64,000 nt of DNA. It comes from Acetomicrobium sp. UBA5826. GTDB taxonomy: Bacteria; Synergistota; Synergistia; Synergistales; Acetomicrobiaceae. The translations under genes were made by a program, and so were the position numbers. The notes beneath the pieces were generated by a model, which saw nothing but the letters and a program-made list of their open reading frames with translations, ran no database searches and was not told the DNA's origin. How positions within the stretch are numbered: the first letter of the stretch is position 1; each line of letters starts with the position of its first letter. Below are positions 34,801-43,464 of the stretch, one piece after another. The DNA lies in assembly GCF_002433005.1 (NCBI RefSeq), contig NZ_DJHF01000003.1:33475-97474 (forward strand), in the 5' to 3' direction.

Positions 34801-35010
34801 TTCGAGGACTACCGGACGTCCAGCCAGAAGCGGCTCAAGGTGTTCCGCCTCGAGGCGGTGCGCGCCGGTTTCAAGAAGGCGTGGCAGGAGCGCGACTACG
34901 CCACAATTATTACCGTGGCCCGGAAGATCCCCGAAAACGTCCTCCAGGAAGACCCCAAGCTCCTCATGTGGTATGACCAGGCGTTGACACGACTAGGGGG
35001 TGAATCATGA
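31873..35010 (+). CDS. pglXI: BREX-3 adenine-specific DNA methyltransferase PglXI, mosaic composition
   Basis: The methyltransferase that marks host DNA in BREX type 3. DPPYYTACPNPF (about 137) and FDGFCGTGMTG (about 213, AdoMet loop) follow the order of a beta-class N6-adenine enzyme; a CPEC...CPHC zinc-like pair is at about 371-400; a second DPPFGGNLMYSELNFLWEAW motif is at about 608. 1045 residues, GTG start with AAGGTGGC upstream. The first quarter is AT-rich; the part after about 33670 is strongly GC-rich; an AT-rich segment (33380-33665) precedes the second DPPF motif. Two 35-bp heptamer arrays lie in frame. The stop overlaps the next gene (ATGA). It is full length and open, so probably active. 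Confidence 0.85.
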   Translation: MSEKTRQHRQQVLFDLESMPSGKLDLGASISCLGITFENDEKRREYFLDLLHKGLEELNTKLKDIPFTTLDDTISRLKSLEHWPVGDDDCINKLALCMAEAARITRRGSRDVDLLTLYKDEVGFPHGKTKDILHLSDPPYYTACPNPFIEDFIQYYGKAYDPQSSNYHREPFAADVSEGKNDPIYNAHSYHTKVPHKAIMRYILHYTEPGDIVFDGFCGTGMTGVAAQLCGDRNTVESLGYMVDDQGIVYQQETADNGKSAWKPFSKLGARYAVLNDLSPAATFIAYNYNTPVDVREFEREAKRILSEVEEECGWMYKTVASQQVSSSVVNELADEITSCRSADEIRMKLATCNLQLATINYTVWSDVFVCPECTREVVFWDAAVDKEAGKVHDEFPCPHCGAMLTKRRMERAWVTRYDGAIKQSIRQTKQVPVLINYSLGKKRFEKTPDAFDLVLIEKIEQLEIPYWFPTDAIPKGDKTGEPLRIGITHVHHFYTKRNLWVLGKYFCSVVKTNLKNKLVPILTGGLLGLTKLQRFKPGTTFPNMILSGTLYTGSLHREWTAYQWLSGKQRSFSRALSQKCAEIMLTSQSSNIPIAATPQSLDYIFTDPPFGGNLMYSELNFLWEAWLKVFTNNKPETIENRVQGKGLPEYQKLMTECFKEYYRVLKPGRWMTVEFHNSKNAVWNAIQEGLQAAGFVIADVRTLDKQQGSFNQVTQAGAVKQDIIISCYKPNGGLEERFKLEAGTEEGVWDFVRTHLKQLPVFVSKNGQAEIIAERQNYLLFDRMVAFHVQRGVTVPLSATEFYAGLAQRFPERDGMYFLPEQVAEYDKKRMTVREVLQLKFFVTDESSAIQWLKQQLLKKPQTFQELHPQFLKEIGGWQKHEKPLELSELLEQNFLRYDGKGSIPPQIVSWLKQSEQLRDIIQSELASGQSTDDNGQLVTSNPQLITRAKDRWYVPDPNKAGDLEKLRERSLLKEFEDYRTSSQKRLKVFRLEAVRAGFKKAWQERDYATIITVARKIPENVLQEDPKLLMWYDQALTRLGGES
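32918..32952 (+). repeat. Five-copy heptamer array inside pglXI (first)
   Basis: AACTTGC three times, then AACTCGC and AACTATC: 5 x 7 bases in frame, encoding a degenerate L-A-T-C-N-L-Q period of seven residues just before the CPEC zinc-like motif. Confidence 0.85.
33636..33657 (+). repeat. Short octamer repeat inside pglXI
   Basis: CCAATCTT, CCAATATT, CCAATA: nearly three 8-base units at the right edge of the AT-rich segment, immediately upstream of the GC-rich DPPF region. Confidence 0.55.
34685..34719 (+). repeat. Five-copy heptamer array inside pglXI (second)
   Basis: AACTCGT, AACTAGC, AACCCAC, AACTCAT, TACTCGC: again 5 x 7 bases in frame, related to the first array (AACT-centred) but more diverged, in the C-terminal part of the protein. 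Confidence 0.75.
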
Positions 35011-38000
35011 CAACGCATATTTCAGCGCGTATTGCATGGCATGATGACGGATGGAATGGATATATTTGTAAAAATCCAGCCGCCAACACCTTTTGCGTCG
35101 GTGCCCAGTCCTACCCAGGTCAGTATATAGCTGAAAAACGTGCACTTGATTGGGAGAACAAGGTTGCTGGTCGGAAGTGCAAAGGACTGGATCGCATTCC
35201 TCCGTGCTGCTACAGCAACAATGCGTTTGGTCTGGACGAGGCACCTGCCGAGGCTGAACCGCCTGATTGGTTTAGAGACGGCACCCAGATCCGCCGTTGG
35301 ATGTTGCCGCCGGCAACAGTCTGTGTGTGGCCCTATGAGGAGATGTACAAAGACGATGTCAGGACCGGAGGGCGCTTCGACTACGACCGGCGCCTGGAGA
35401 AGGCACGAGAGTTCTTCAAAGCCATCCAACCGGGCAAGAGCCTCATCTTCTACTACGCAAACTACTCCAACCCTTTCAGCGAGGACGAGGCGAAGCGCTA
35501 CGCGCTCATCGGCCTATCCCGCGTAAAGGCAGTCGGGGAGGAGCTGTTCTACGAGGGTTGCTCCGATACTGTGAAGCAGAAGTACGGCGGCGGCTTCGTC
35601 TGGCAGCGATCAATCACGTCGCACTACCCTGATCAGGGGCTCCGACTGCCGTACCACGTCTATCGGGATCGGCCGGACGTGCTTGAACGGATCGCGCTGT
35701 TCCCCGAGAACCCTCGCCTGTGCAAGTACGCAACCCGGCACTTCGAGGATGATGATGCGCTCGGCTTGGTAGAGAGCTTCTTGCGCGTTGTACGCGAACT
35801 TCAGGAGATCGGCGACATCACGGAGGATTGGTCCGTCCGAGCGCTCTGGCTCGAGGAGTTGATCTCAGAACTGTGGCGGCACCGCGGTCTGCTTCCCGGC
35901 ATGCCGGCAGTGCTCAAACTGCTCTCCCTGCAAGATGCTATCCCGCTGTTCAAGAAGGAGGCGCTCGCCGGGAAGGAGATCGAAACACGCGATGCACTCT
36001 TTGCCCTCGTGGAGGGCAAGCTGGATATTGTTCCTTGCCTAAAGCTTGACGCCGCTAAGATTAAGAACGTGCGCAGGCAGTGGAAGCTGCGGACGAAGGA
36101 AGAACAACGGCTTCTACGGGAGGTGCTTCCGCGCTTCGCCCTGCGGGACGAGCAGATCGAGAAGATTCTCGCCGAGGATCGGGCGAAGAACTGTATCACC
36201 GCCACCCTTGATGCCATTGCCGACAATCCCTACATCCTCTCCGAGCAGTACCAGGGCAACGATCCCGACGACTTCATCCCATGGGGAACCATCGATCGCG
36301 GTATGATACCTTCCCCCGAGTTGGGGGGTGCGGCACTTGCCGCGAGTGACGACGGACGTAGGTTCCGCGCCCTGCTGGTGGACGCGCTCCGGCACGAGGA
36401 GTCGCACGTCTTCGCTCCCGCGGATGCCATCATCGCAACCGTCAACCGCCGCCTGTCCGTGCTCCCCGAATGGAAGCGATTCGCCTTCAACGAGCGATTT
36501 CTCTTAGCTGACGAAGAGCTCATCCGCGAGGCCGTGGAGATTCGCGAGGAGGACAAGCGGACCTACCTGTACCTGCGAGAGGCCTTCGAAGATGAGAGAC
36601 TGCTCGAGGAGAAGCTTCGTTTCCTAGTCGGCGGCCCGGACATCGTGCTGCGTACGCCGGTGACGGAGGGTGTGTGGGAAGGTTTTCTAAATGAGCCGGA
36701 GAGCATCCTAGCTCGCAAGGCAGCAAAGGAGTACAGCGCTGCCATCGAGAAGCAGGTCGAGGCCTGCCAGCGGGTCTTTGTCCGCCCCATCGGTGTGCTC
36801 GCTGGGGAAGCGGGCACCGGCAAAACGACCGTGATCCGCGCCTTGATTAAGGCCATCAAACGGGGACACGGCGTCGGCTCATCGGTCATCGCACTCGCCC
36901 CCACGGGGAAGGCAGCCGACCGTATCCGCGAGGTAGTGGAGAAGGACGAGGCGCTCCAGGGCCAGGTGGAGGTCGCGACGATGCACTCCTTCCTGGCTAA
37001 ACGAGGTTGGCTCAACGACAACATGACCTTCAAGCGCTCGGGAGGACGTGTCGAGGAAGGGTACGCGACGTACATCCTCGACGAGTCCTCCATGCTCGAT
37101 CTGGCTCTTACGGCGACCTTCTTCCGCTCCGTGCGCTGGCCGACCGTTCAGAGACTCATCCTGGTAGGCGACCCGAACCAGCTTCCGCCGATCGGTCGCG
37201 GCCGGCTCTTCGCGGACATCATCGAGTTCGTCAAGGAGCATGCGCCGGAGAGCATTGCCACCTTGGGGCACAACCTCCGGCAGCTCGTGGGCCGTCTCAC
37301 CGGCGGCGCGACCGGGATCATCGACCTCGCCCAGTGCTATCTCCACGACCGCGGAGAAGGGCCGAAGAACGAGGATGTAACGACTGCGGTCGAGCATATG
37401 CTGCAGCGCGTGCAGCTCGGCGGGGACATAGCGCCGGACCTGCGGGTGATCTACTGGCGGGATCAGGCGGACCTCTCCCGCCTCCTGCTCGAGCAAATGG
37501 CTTCGGACATGGCAGAAGACGTCAGGTCGCGCGGCGAGAAACCGGGGGAGGCGCTCAAGGATCTCTGGTGGCAGGCGCACGAGAAGAACAGCAAGCCTGC
37601 CTACTTCCAGGTGTTGAGCCCATACCGCGGAGAGTTCTTCGGGGTCGAGGAGATCAACCGCATCTGCCAGGAGCACATCCGGGGGCAGCGTCCGGCGGGT
37701 ACGAATGTCCTTGGCGGGGTGATGCTCTTCGACAAGGTCATCCAGATCCGCAATCGACCCAAGTCGTGGCCGATCTGGGCTTGGAACCACAACGCTAACA
37801 AGATCGAAGCGATCGAGATCTTTAATGGTCAACTCGGGTTTGTCTGGCCGCATCTCTTCGACAAGGACAAGTGGAAGACACCCTTTTTTAGGCTAGAGAA
37901 GTTCCGTGTTGTCTTCGACCGGCGTGAGGGCTACTCAATCGGCTACGGCCGAAAGCTTGGCAGGGACGGAGATGGCCGGTGGATCAAGGAAGAGAGCGTC

Positions 38001-38636
38001 GAAGAGAACCTCGAGTTGGCCTACGCCATCTCGATCCACAAGGCCCAAGGCAGTGAGTTCGAGCGCGTTTACGTCGTGGTGCCCAAGAGCAAGCAGGCGC
38101 TGCTCTCCACGGAGCTGTTCTATACCGCGATCACGAGAGCCCGCCGTCATTGCACCTTGCTCGTCGAGCAGGACGTTACCTCTCTGCTGGGCATGCGACG
38201 GCTTGAAGCTTCGCGCTTGAGGCGCATCAACTCCTCGCTCTTCACCTTCCGCCCCGTGCCCGAGGCTCTGCTGACCGTGAGTGGGTGGTACGAGGACGGA
38301 CGGATTCATCAGACGCTGGCAGACGTGGTTGTCCGTTCGAAGTCCGAGGTCATCATCGCCAACATGCTTTTCGAGCGGGACATCCCATTCCGCTACGAGC
38401 ATCCCATTTTCGCGTCCGACGGAACGTTCTACCTGCCGGACTTCACCATTACATGGCGAGGCACGGACTACTTCTGGGAGCACGTGGGCATGATCCACCG
38501 GGATGACTACCGGGCACATTGGGAAAAGAAGCGAGCGTGGTACGAACGATTTTTCAAGGGACGCTTAATCATTACAGAGGAGTCTGTTGATTTGAGCAAA
38601 CAGGCGGATGAAGTCATTAGAAGATTTTTCATGTAG
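35007..38636 (+). CDS. RecD-like helicase with C-terminal PD-(D/E)XK-like nuclease domain, inserted in the BREX operon
   Basis: A 1209-residue superfamily 1 helicase. The N-terminal half (1-560) is not recognised; it begins ISARIAWHDDGWNGYICKNP and has several early Cys. Helicase motifs: Walker A GEAGTGKTT (about 594), TMHSFLAKRGW, Walker B YILDESSMLD (about 690), LVGDPNQLPPIGRG (about 717), and the UvrD_C_2-like AYAISIHKAQGSEFERVYVVVP (about 1005) with FYTAITRARR. The C-terminal 100 residues carry SKSEVIIANML (1110), LPDFTI (1144) and WEHVGM (1157), an E...D...ExV layout of a PD-(D/E)XK nuclease. It overlaps pglXI by 4 bases; brxHII starts 3 bases after its stop. GC-rich codon use from about 35150 to 38540 differs sharply from flanking genes. 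It is not a canonical BREX-3 gene. Confidence 0.82.
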   Translation: MTTHISARIAWHDDGWNGYICKNPAANTFCVGAQSYPGQYIAEKRALDWENKVAGRKCKGLDRIPPCCYSNNAFGLDEAPAEAEPPDWFRDGTQIRRWMLPPATVCVWPYEEMYKDDVRTGGRFDYDRRLEKAREFFKAIQPGKSLIFYYANYSNPFSEDEAKRYALIGLSRVKAVGEELFYEGCSDTVKQKYGGGFVWQRSITSHYPDQGLRLPYHVYRDRPDVLERIALFPENPRLCKYATRHFEDDDALGLVESFLRVVRELQEIGDITEDWSVRALWLEELISELWRHRGLLPGMPAVLKLLSLQDAIPLFKKEALAGKEIETRDALFALVEGKLDIVPCLKLDAAKIKNVRRQWKLRTKEEQRLLREVLPRFALRDEQIEKILAEDRAKNCITATLDAIADNPYILSEQYQGNDPDDFIPWGTIDRGMIPSPELGGAALAASDDGRRFRALLVDALRHEESHVFAPADAIIATVNRRLSVLPEWKRFAFNERFLLADEELIREAVEIREEDKRTYLYLREAFEDERLLEEKLRFLVGGPDIVLRTPVTEGVWEGFLNEPESILARKAAKEYSAAIEKQVEACQRVFVRPIGVLAGEAGTGKTTVIRALIKAIKRGHGVGSSVIALAPTGKAADRIREVVEKDEALQGQVEVATMHSFLAKRGWLNDNMTFKRSGGRVEEGYATYILDESSMLDLALTATFFRSVRWPTVQRLILVGDPNQLPPIGRGRLFADIIEFVKEHAPESIATLGHNLRQLVGRLTGGATGIIDLAQCYLHDRGEGPKNEDVTTAVEHMLQRVQLGGDIAPDLRVIYWRDQADLSRLLLEQMASDMAEDVRSRGEKPGEALKDLWWQAHEKNSKPAYFQVLSPYRGEFFGVEEINRICQEHIRGQRPAGTNVLGGVMLFDKVIQIRNRPKSWPIWAWNHNANKIEAIEIFNGQLGFVWPHLFDKDKWKTPFFRLEKFRVVFDRREGYSIGYGRKLGRDGDGRWIKEESVEENLELAYAISIHKAQGSEFERVYVVVPKSKQALLSTELFYTAITRARRHCTLLVEQDVTSLLGMRRLEASRLRRINSSLFTFRPVPEALLTVSGWYEDGRIHQTLADVVVRSKSEVIIANMLFERDIPFRYEHPIFASDGTFYLPDFTITWRGTDYFWEHVGMIHRDDYRAHWEKKRAWYERFFKGRLIITEESVDLSKQADEVIRRFFM

Positions 38637-38638
38637 AC

Positions 38639-41455
38639 ATGGATAGATTGATGCAAATAGGCGAATGGTATTACAGCCCCGACCACGGGCAGCTTTGTCA
38701 GGTCATCGAAGCCCAGACGCTCTGGGGCGAGACTATTTGCCGTGTCTGGATCCCTAATAAAAATGCTGTTGTTCGTATATCAGCTTCGCAGCTTAAACCG
38801 TTAAGTGAAATTACAATCGACAATAAACACCAGATAGCCTATCTTGCTGCCGCCGCAAGGGTTGCCGATGCTTTGACTCAAGATGTCCTGCTTGCGCCAA
38901 TAGAATCGCCGGTCATCCCATTGCCTCACCAAGTTAAAGCCCTGTCTAAAGCTGTTTCCTCGAATTGGGTTCGCTACCTTTTGGCGGACGAAGTTGGGCT
39001 TGGCAAGACCATTGAAGCAGGGCTCATAATGCGTGAGTTAAAGCTCCGTGGCTTGGTTAAGCGCACTTTGGTCGTTGTACCTAAAGGATTAGTAGCCCAA
39101 TGGATAGCCGAGATGCGCTTTCATTTTAAAGAAGAGTTTCGTTTTATCATACCAAGTGACTTTTCTGCTTATCGACGAATAGCTAGTCAAGAAAACCTCT
39201 GGCAAATTCATCCTCAAGTGATCTGTTCAATGGATTCAGTGAAACCCTTAGATAACCGACGCGGATGGTCGGTGGAGCAGGTTGCTGAGTATAATAAAGA
39301 ACGCTTCGAGAATCTGATCTCTGCCGGATGGGACCTGATCATAGTAGACGAGGCACACCGTTTAAGCGGCAGCACGGATCAGGTGGCCCGTTATAAACTT
39401 GGTCTGGGACTTTCGGAAGCTGCTCCTTATTTGCTTTTGCTCTCCGCTACGCCGCATCAAGGTAAGACGGATGCTTTCCATAGGCTGCTTTCGCTCCTAG
39501 ATGCCCAAGCATTTCCCGATGTAAATAGCGTATCTAAAGATCGGGTGCAGCCGTATGTAATTCGAACGGAGAAGCGTAAAGCCATAGATGTGCAAGGTGA
39601 GCCGCTATTCAAGCCGCGATATACACAGTTGGTGTCAGTTTCTTGGGAAGATCGTCACAGGCAGCAAAAATTGCTTTACGAAGAAGTAACTGAATATGTC
39701 CGCAAAGGCTATAACAGAGCGAAGCTTGAAAAGCGCAATTATATTGGATTTCTAATGATTTTAATGCAACGATTGGTAGTATCGAGTACGCGAGCCATTC
39801 GCACGTCGCTTGAAAGGCGCCTCGAAGTGCTTGAAGAGCCGCTTGAACAGTTATCATTATCCCCAGCCATTATCGAGGAAGATTGGGCCGATTTGGATGG
39901 TCAAGAGCAAATAGATATAGCCATTAGACTTCGGTCCGAAGCTTTAGAGGAAGAAAAGACGGAGGTAAGTCGTCTTTTAGATTTAGCCAAAGATTGTGAA
40001 AGCCAAAGTTACGATGCTAAGGCTGAAGCGCTTTTTAGCTGGATTTACCGACTTCAGGCTGATGAAGGTGATCCGGGTCTTAAAGTGCTGGTTTTTACAG
40101 AGTTTGTGCCTACTCAGGAGATGCTTTACGAGTTTTTAACGGAGAGGGGCATCTCTACGGCCTGCCTTAATGGCTCTATGGATATGGACGAGCGTGTTCG
40201 AGTGCAAAAAGCTTTTGCGGAAGATGTGCGTGTTCTAATTTCGACGGACGCTGGTGGCGAGGGCCTTAATCTACAATTTTGTCACGTGGTGATAAATTAC
40301 GATATCCCCTGGAACCCAATGCGCTTGGAACAGCGTATTGGCAGGGTAGACCGTATCGGCCAGTCGCGTATAGTTAGAGCTTTTAATTTTGTATTTGATG
40401 ACTCTGTGGAAAAGCGCGTTCGGGAGGTGTTGGAAGAAAAGCTGGATGTCATATTTCAAGAATTTGGCATAGACAAGACTGCTGACATACTTGATTCTGC
40501 CCAAGGGGGCCAGATGTTCGATGATCTTTACGTCGAAGCCATACTGAATCCAGAAAATGTGGAAATCAAGGTTGACGAGGTGGTAAAAAGCATTCGACAA
40601 CAGGCTATGGAGTCAAAACAGAGTGCCTCTTTGCTTGGATCTGCTGAAGATTTAAACCATCGGGAAGCACAACAGTTGTTGGCTCATCCCTTTCCATATT
40701 GGGTAGAACAAATGACGATAAACTATATTTTGGCCAATGGTGGCATGGCTGAGAAAAAAGATGGCGCATGGGATCTAACTTGGCCAGACAATGAGAAAAC
40801 AGCTAATGTTGTATTTGACAAAGAAGAAATGATAAAAAATCCGTCAAAATACTATCTCACCTTTGATGACCCCAAGATAAGAGCTCTGACCATGAATCTT
40901 CCGCCATTTGTACCAGGGCAACCAATACCGGTAATTGCTGTTCAAGGCCTTCCATTGGAGATAGTTGGTTTTTGGTCGCTATGGCGAATTTCAATCTCTA
41001 CTGCCGACTGGAATCGTTATAGGATCATGCCCTTATTCTTAGCTGATGGCGGTCAGATATTTATTCCCACCGCCAGGCATATTTGGGATCAATTATTAAC
41101 CACATATCCCCGGATAATTTGTCACATGGATGTTGACAGCTCCCGCCTGGCTTTTGAGCAACTTTGGAAGGCAGGAGAACAACAAGGCAAGTTTATCTAT
41201 GATGAACTGCTCCAGGCCCATAAAAGACATCTTATCTGGGAGCAAGAAAAGGGCGAGTATGCCTTTGATGCACGACGTAGGATAATAATGCGAATTGGTC
41301 TAAAGCAGGTGCGTAATCACCGCCTGAAGATCTTGGAACGCGAGGAGCGATATTTCCATGAGGAACTTAAACTTAAAGCTAAGGTTATGCCGGAAATGGT
41401 TCCTGTGGTAATGGCTCGCATAGAAGGAGAAACCGCTCATGGCTGGTTGGCGTGA
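38639..41455 (+). CDS. brxHII: BREX-3 SNF2-type helicase BrxHII
   Basis: A 938-residue superfamily 2 DEAH/SNF2-like ATPase, the helicase characteristic of BREX type 3 (COG0553-like). An N-terminal SH3-like stretch (IGEWYYSPDHGQLCQVIEA) is followed by Walker A ADEVGLGKTIEAGL (about 118), DEAH in IIVDEAHRLSG (about 235), LLSATPHQGK, and the helicase C motifs LISTDAGGEGLNLQ and PMRLEQRIGRVDRIGQSR (about 530-575). It probably remodels or translocates on DNA within the BREX complex. The ATG is 3 bases after the preceding stop; a second ATG follows at 38651. The end overlaps pglZ by 17 bases. Confidence 0.9.
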   Translation: MDRLMQIGEWYYSPDHGQLCQVIEAQTLWGETICRVWIPNKNAVVRISASQLKPLSEITIDNKHQIAYLAAAARVADALTQDVLLAPIESPVIPLPHQVKALSKAVSSNWVRYLLADEVGLGKTIEAGLIMRELKLRGLVKRTLVVVPKGLVAQWIAEMRFHFKEEFRFIIPSDFSAYRRIASQENLWQIHPQVICSMDSVKPLDNRRGWSVEQVAEYNKERFENLISAGWDLIIVDEAHRLSGSTDQVARYKLGLGLSEAAPYLLLLSATPHQGKTDAFHRLLSLLDAQAFPDVNSVSKDRVQPYVIRTEKRKAIDVQGEPLFKPRYTQLVSVSWEDRHRQQKLLYEEVTEYVRKGYNRAKLEKRNYIGFLMILMQRLVVSSTRAIRTSLERRLEVLEEPLEQLSLSPAIIEEDWADLDGQEQIDIAIRLRSEALEEEKTEVSRLLDLAKDCESQSYDAKAEALFSWIYRLQADEGDPGLKVLVFTEFVPTQEMLYEFLTERGISTACLNGSMDMDERVRVQKAFAEDVRVLISTDAGGEGLNLQFCHVVINYDIPWNPMRLEQRIGRVDRIGQSRIVRAFNFVFDDSVEKRVREVLEEKLDVIFQEFGIDKTADILDSAQGGQMFDDLYVEAILNPENVEIKVDEVVKSIRQQAMESKQSASLLGSAEDLNHREAQQLLAHPFPYWVEQMTINYILANGGMAEKKDGAWDLTWPDNEKTANVVFDKEEMIKNPSKYYLTFDDPKIRALTMNLPPFVPGQPIPVIAVQGLPLEIVGFWSLWRISISTADWNRYRIMPLFLADGGQIFIPTARHIWDQLLTTYPRIICHMDVDSSRLAFEQLWKAGEQQGKFIYDELLQAHKRHLIWEQEKGEYAFDARRRIIMRIGLKQVRNHRLKILEREERYFHEELKLKAKVMPEMVPVVMARIEGETAHGWLA

Positions 41456-43433
41456 TATAATCCTTAGTGAGTTTCAGCCTCACATCGCACGCCTAACATT
41501 AGTTGCAGATCCTGATGGTTTGTTGCTTGAAGAGGGCATCTTTGAAGAAATGCGTGCAAGGGGTTTTGATCTGATACCTTTTGATGATAATGTTGCGTTT
41601 AGGTACATTTATGAATCCAAGTTCCGTTCTCGTTGGGACAATGGTGAAGAGACCGATTCAATGGCTGTTCTTAGGTTGACTTCAAATGAACTAGATTTAT
41701 TGCCATATGACTTACTACAGGCTGGACGCAAGGTTTCGATTTCCTTGGCTGATATTTTCCCAAATTTAAGTTATCCAATTGTTGCGACACTTGATTTCAT
41801 TTACCTTGATACTTTATTCCAAGCTCAAGAAAAGTTTTCGCCAGGACGATTGGGGGATAACGCTACTAAAAGCTTCATACTTCGCTCCGTATTTGAAATA
41901 ATCCCGGAGTTTATTAAAGAGCCTAAGGATCTGCTTTTGGTGTTGCTTCGTCGACATTACCTCGGCATGAGAATCCCGCCGATCGTTGATGAGTATCTTA
42001 TTCAGTTTCTTCAACAGAATGAGATGTTCAAAGATTGGCCTTTAGATATTATCGTTTCGGATAGGCAGGCCTTTTTTGCATTTCTTCAAGAGCGATGGCC
42101 TATATTTTTAAATACATTAGCATTAAAAGGCAATGAAGTTTGTGAAGAGCCTTCAAGATATGGATTAAGGTTTTCGGGCCCGGCACTTTTGCCATTTGAT
42201 CATGAGGAAATTCGCGTTTATATTGATGACCTATTTCGTGAAGGCCTACTTCATCCTGTTCCTTGCAGAGAAGCGCAATTACCTAAAGAACACTGGACAA
42301 AATTTGGCATAACAATTGACCCTGAAGAAAGCTATTATCGTCGCATTGTTGGATTGATGGATTCCGTTGAAGAAAACTTAAAGGATAATATGCGGCATGA
42401 GATGTGGCTTCACTTTGCTTATAAATGGGCTGAACTTTTAGCCTTAGAATTTACATCAGACTTTGTTTTACCTGATACATATAAAGAACGCATGGATGCA
42501 CTAAAATCAAAGATCGATGGAATGTTTCAAGATTGGATTTTGAAGCGTTATGCGAGCCTTATAAATCTTTCGCCGGCATCTCCAGTAATGTTACATCATA
42601 TTCCTAGATTCCTTGCGCGAAATCTAGCAGGGGATAAGCGCACTAAAGTAGCCTTTTTGTTAATAGATGGCCTTGCTTTAGATCAATGGATCACATTACG
42701 TAATGTCTTAAAAGAGTTGGATTCAAGATTGCAGTTTAGGGAGTCTGCGGTTTTTGCGTGGATACCAACTTTAACGTCGGTATCTCGACAAGCGGCATTT
42801 GCTGGGAAACCTCCCATGTTCTTTCCTACAAACATTCGAACGACTGATAGAGAATCGAATCTTTGGGCTCAATTCTGGGCAGAGCAAGGACTTAGTGCCA
42901 ATGATATAGCTTACATCAGATGGTTAGGTAATGAAATATCTAGTAAACATTATGAGGTTCTAAAACAAGATCGATTACGAGTAGCTGGTTTGGTCGTAGA
43001 TAAGATTGATCGGATAATGCATGGAATGCAGCTAGGTACTGCCGGCATGCATAATCAGATTTGGCAATGGACTAAGCAGGGATTCATGAGAGACCTTTTG
43101 AGCATTTTAATAGATAGTAATTTTAGAGTATATATTACATCAGATCATGGGAACATCGAGGCCAAGGGAATTGGTTGTCCTAATGAAGGGGTAACCGCAG
43201 AATTGCGTGGGGAGCGTGTTCGTATATATTCTGATCCAAGTTTAAGAACAAAGTGCAAAATGTCATTTCCCGATTCACTGGAATGGCCGTCTATCGGCCT
43301 CCCAGAAGATTATTATGCTTTAATTGCACCAAGTAGGGCAGCCTTTATTCGCAAGGACGATGTGATTGTAAGTCATGGTGGCATTAGCATCGAGGAAGTT
43401 ATAGCCCCATTTATCGAGGTTGAACGAGCATAA
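41439..43433 (+). CDS. pglZ: BREX-3 PglZ, alkaline-phosphatase-superfamily protein
   Basis: PglZ is the signature component shared by all BREX types. The C-terminal half has the alkaline phosphatase fold: KVAFLLIDGLALDQWI (about 404, first metal Asp), IPTLTSVSRQAAFAGKPP (nucleophile-loop Thr/Ser), and VYITSDHGNIEAKGIG (about 565, metal Asp-His). 664 residues. Its enzymatic substrate is not known. The start lies inside brxHII (17-base overlap), implying translational coupling; AT-rich composition. Confidence 0.92.
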   Translation: MAGWRDIILSEFQPHIARLTLVADPDGLLLEEGIFEEMRARGFDLIPFDDNVAFRYIYESKFRSRWDNGEETDSMAVLRLTSNELDLLPYDLLQAGRKVSISLADIFPNLSYPIVATLDFIYLDTLFQAQEKFSPGRLGDNATKSFILRSVFEIIPEFIKEPKDLLLVLLRRHYLGMRIPPIVDEYLIQFLQQNEMFKDWPLDIIVSDRQAFFAFLQERWPIFLNTLALKGNEVCEEPSRYGLRFSGPALLPFDHEEIRVYIDDLFREGLLHPVPCREAQLPKEHWTKFGITIDPEESYYRRIVGLMDSVEENLKDNMRHEMWLHFAYKWAELLALEFTSDFVLPDTYKERMDALKSKIDGMFQDWILKRYASLINLSPASPVMLHHIPRFLARNLAGDKRTKVAFLLIDGLALDQWITLRNVLKELDSRLQFRESAVFAWIPTLTSVSRQAAFAGKPPMFFPTNIRTTDRESNLWAQFWAEQGLSANDIAYIRWLGNEISSKHYEVLKQDRLRVAGLVVDKIDRIMHGMQLGTAGMHNQIWQWTKQGFMRDLLSILIDSNFRVYITSDHGNIEAKGIGCPNEGVTAELRGERVRIYSDPSLRTKCKMSFPDSLEWPSIGLPEDYYALIAPSRAAFIRKDDVIVSHGGISIEEVIAPFIEVERA

Positions 43434-43464
43434 AACGAGCGGATCCTTTCATGGGGGTGAGTTT

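Noticed and set aside
36879..37853. Long minus-strand ORF (324 codons) opposite the RecD-like helicase, and a plus-strand 263-codon frame at 37007-37798
   Set aside because: They are by-products of GC-rich coding sequence; the helicase motifs are in the other frame.
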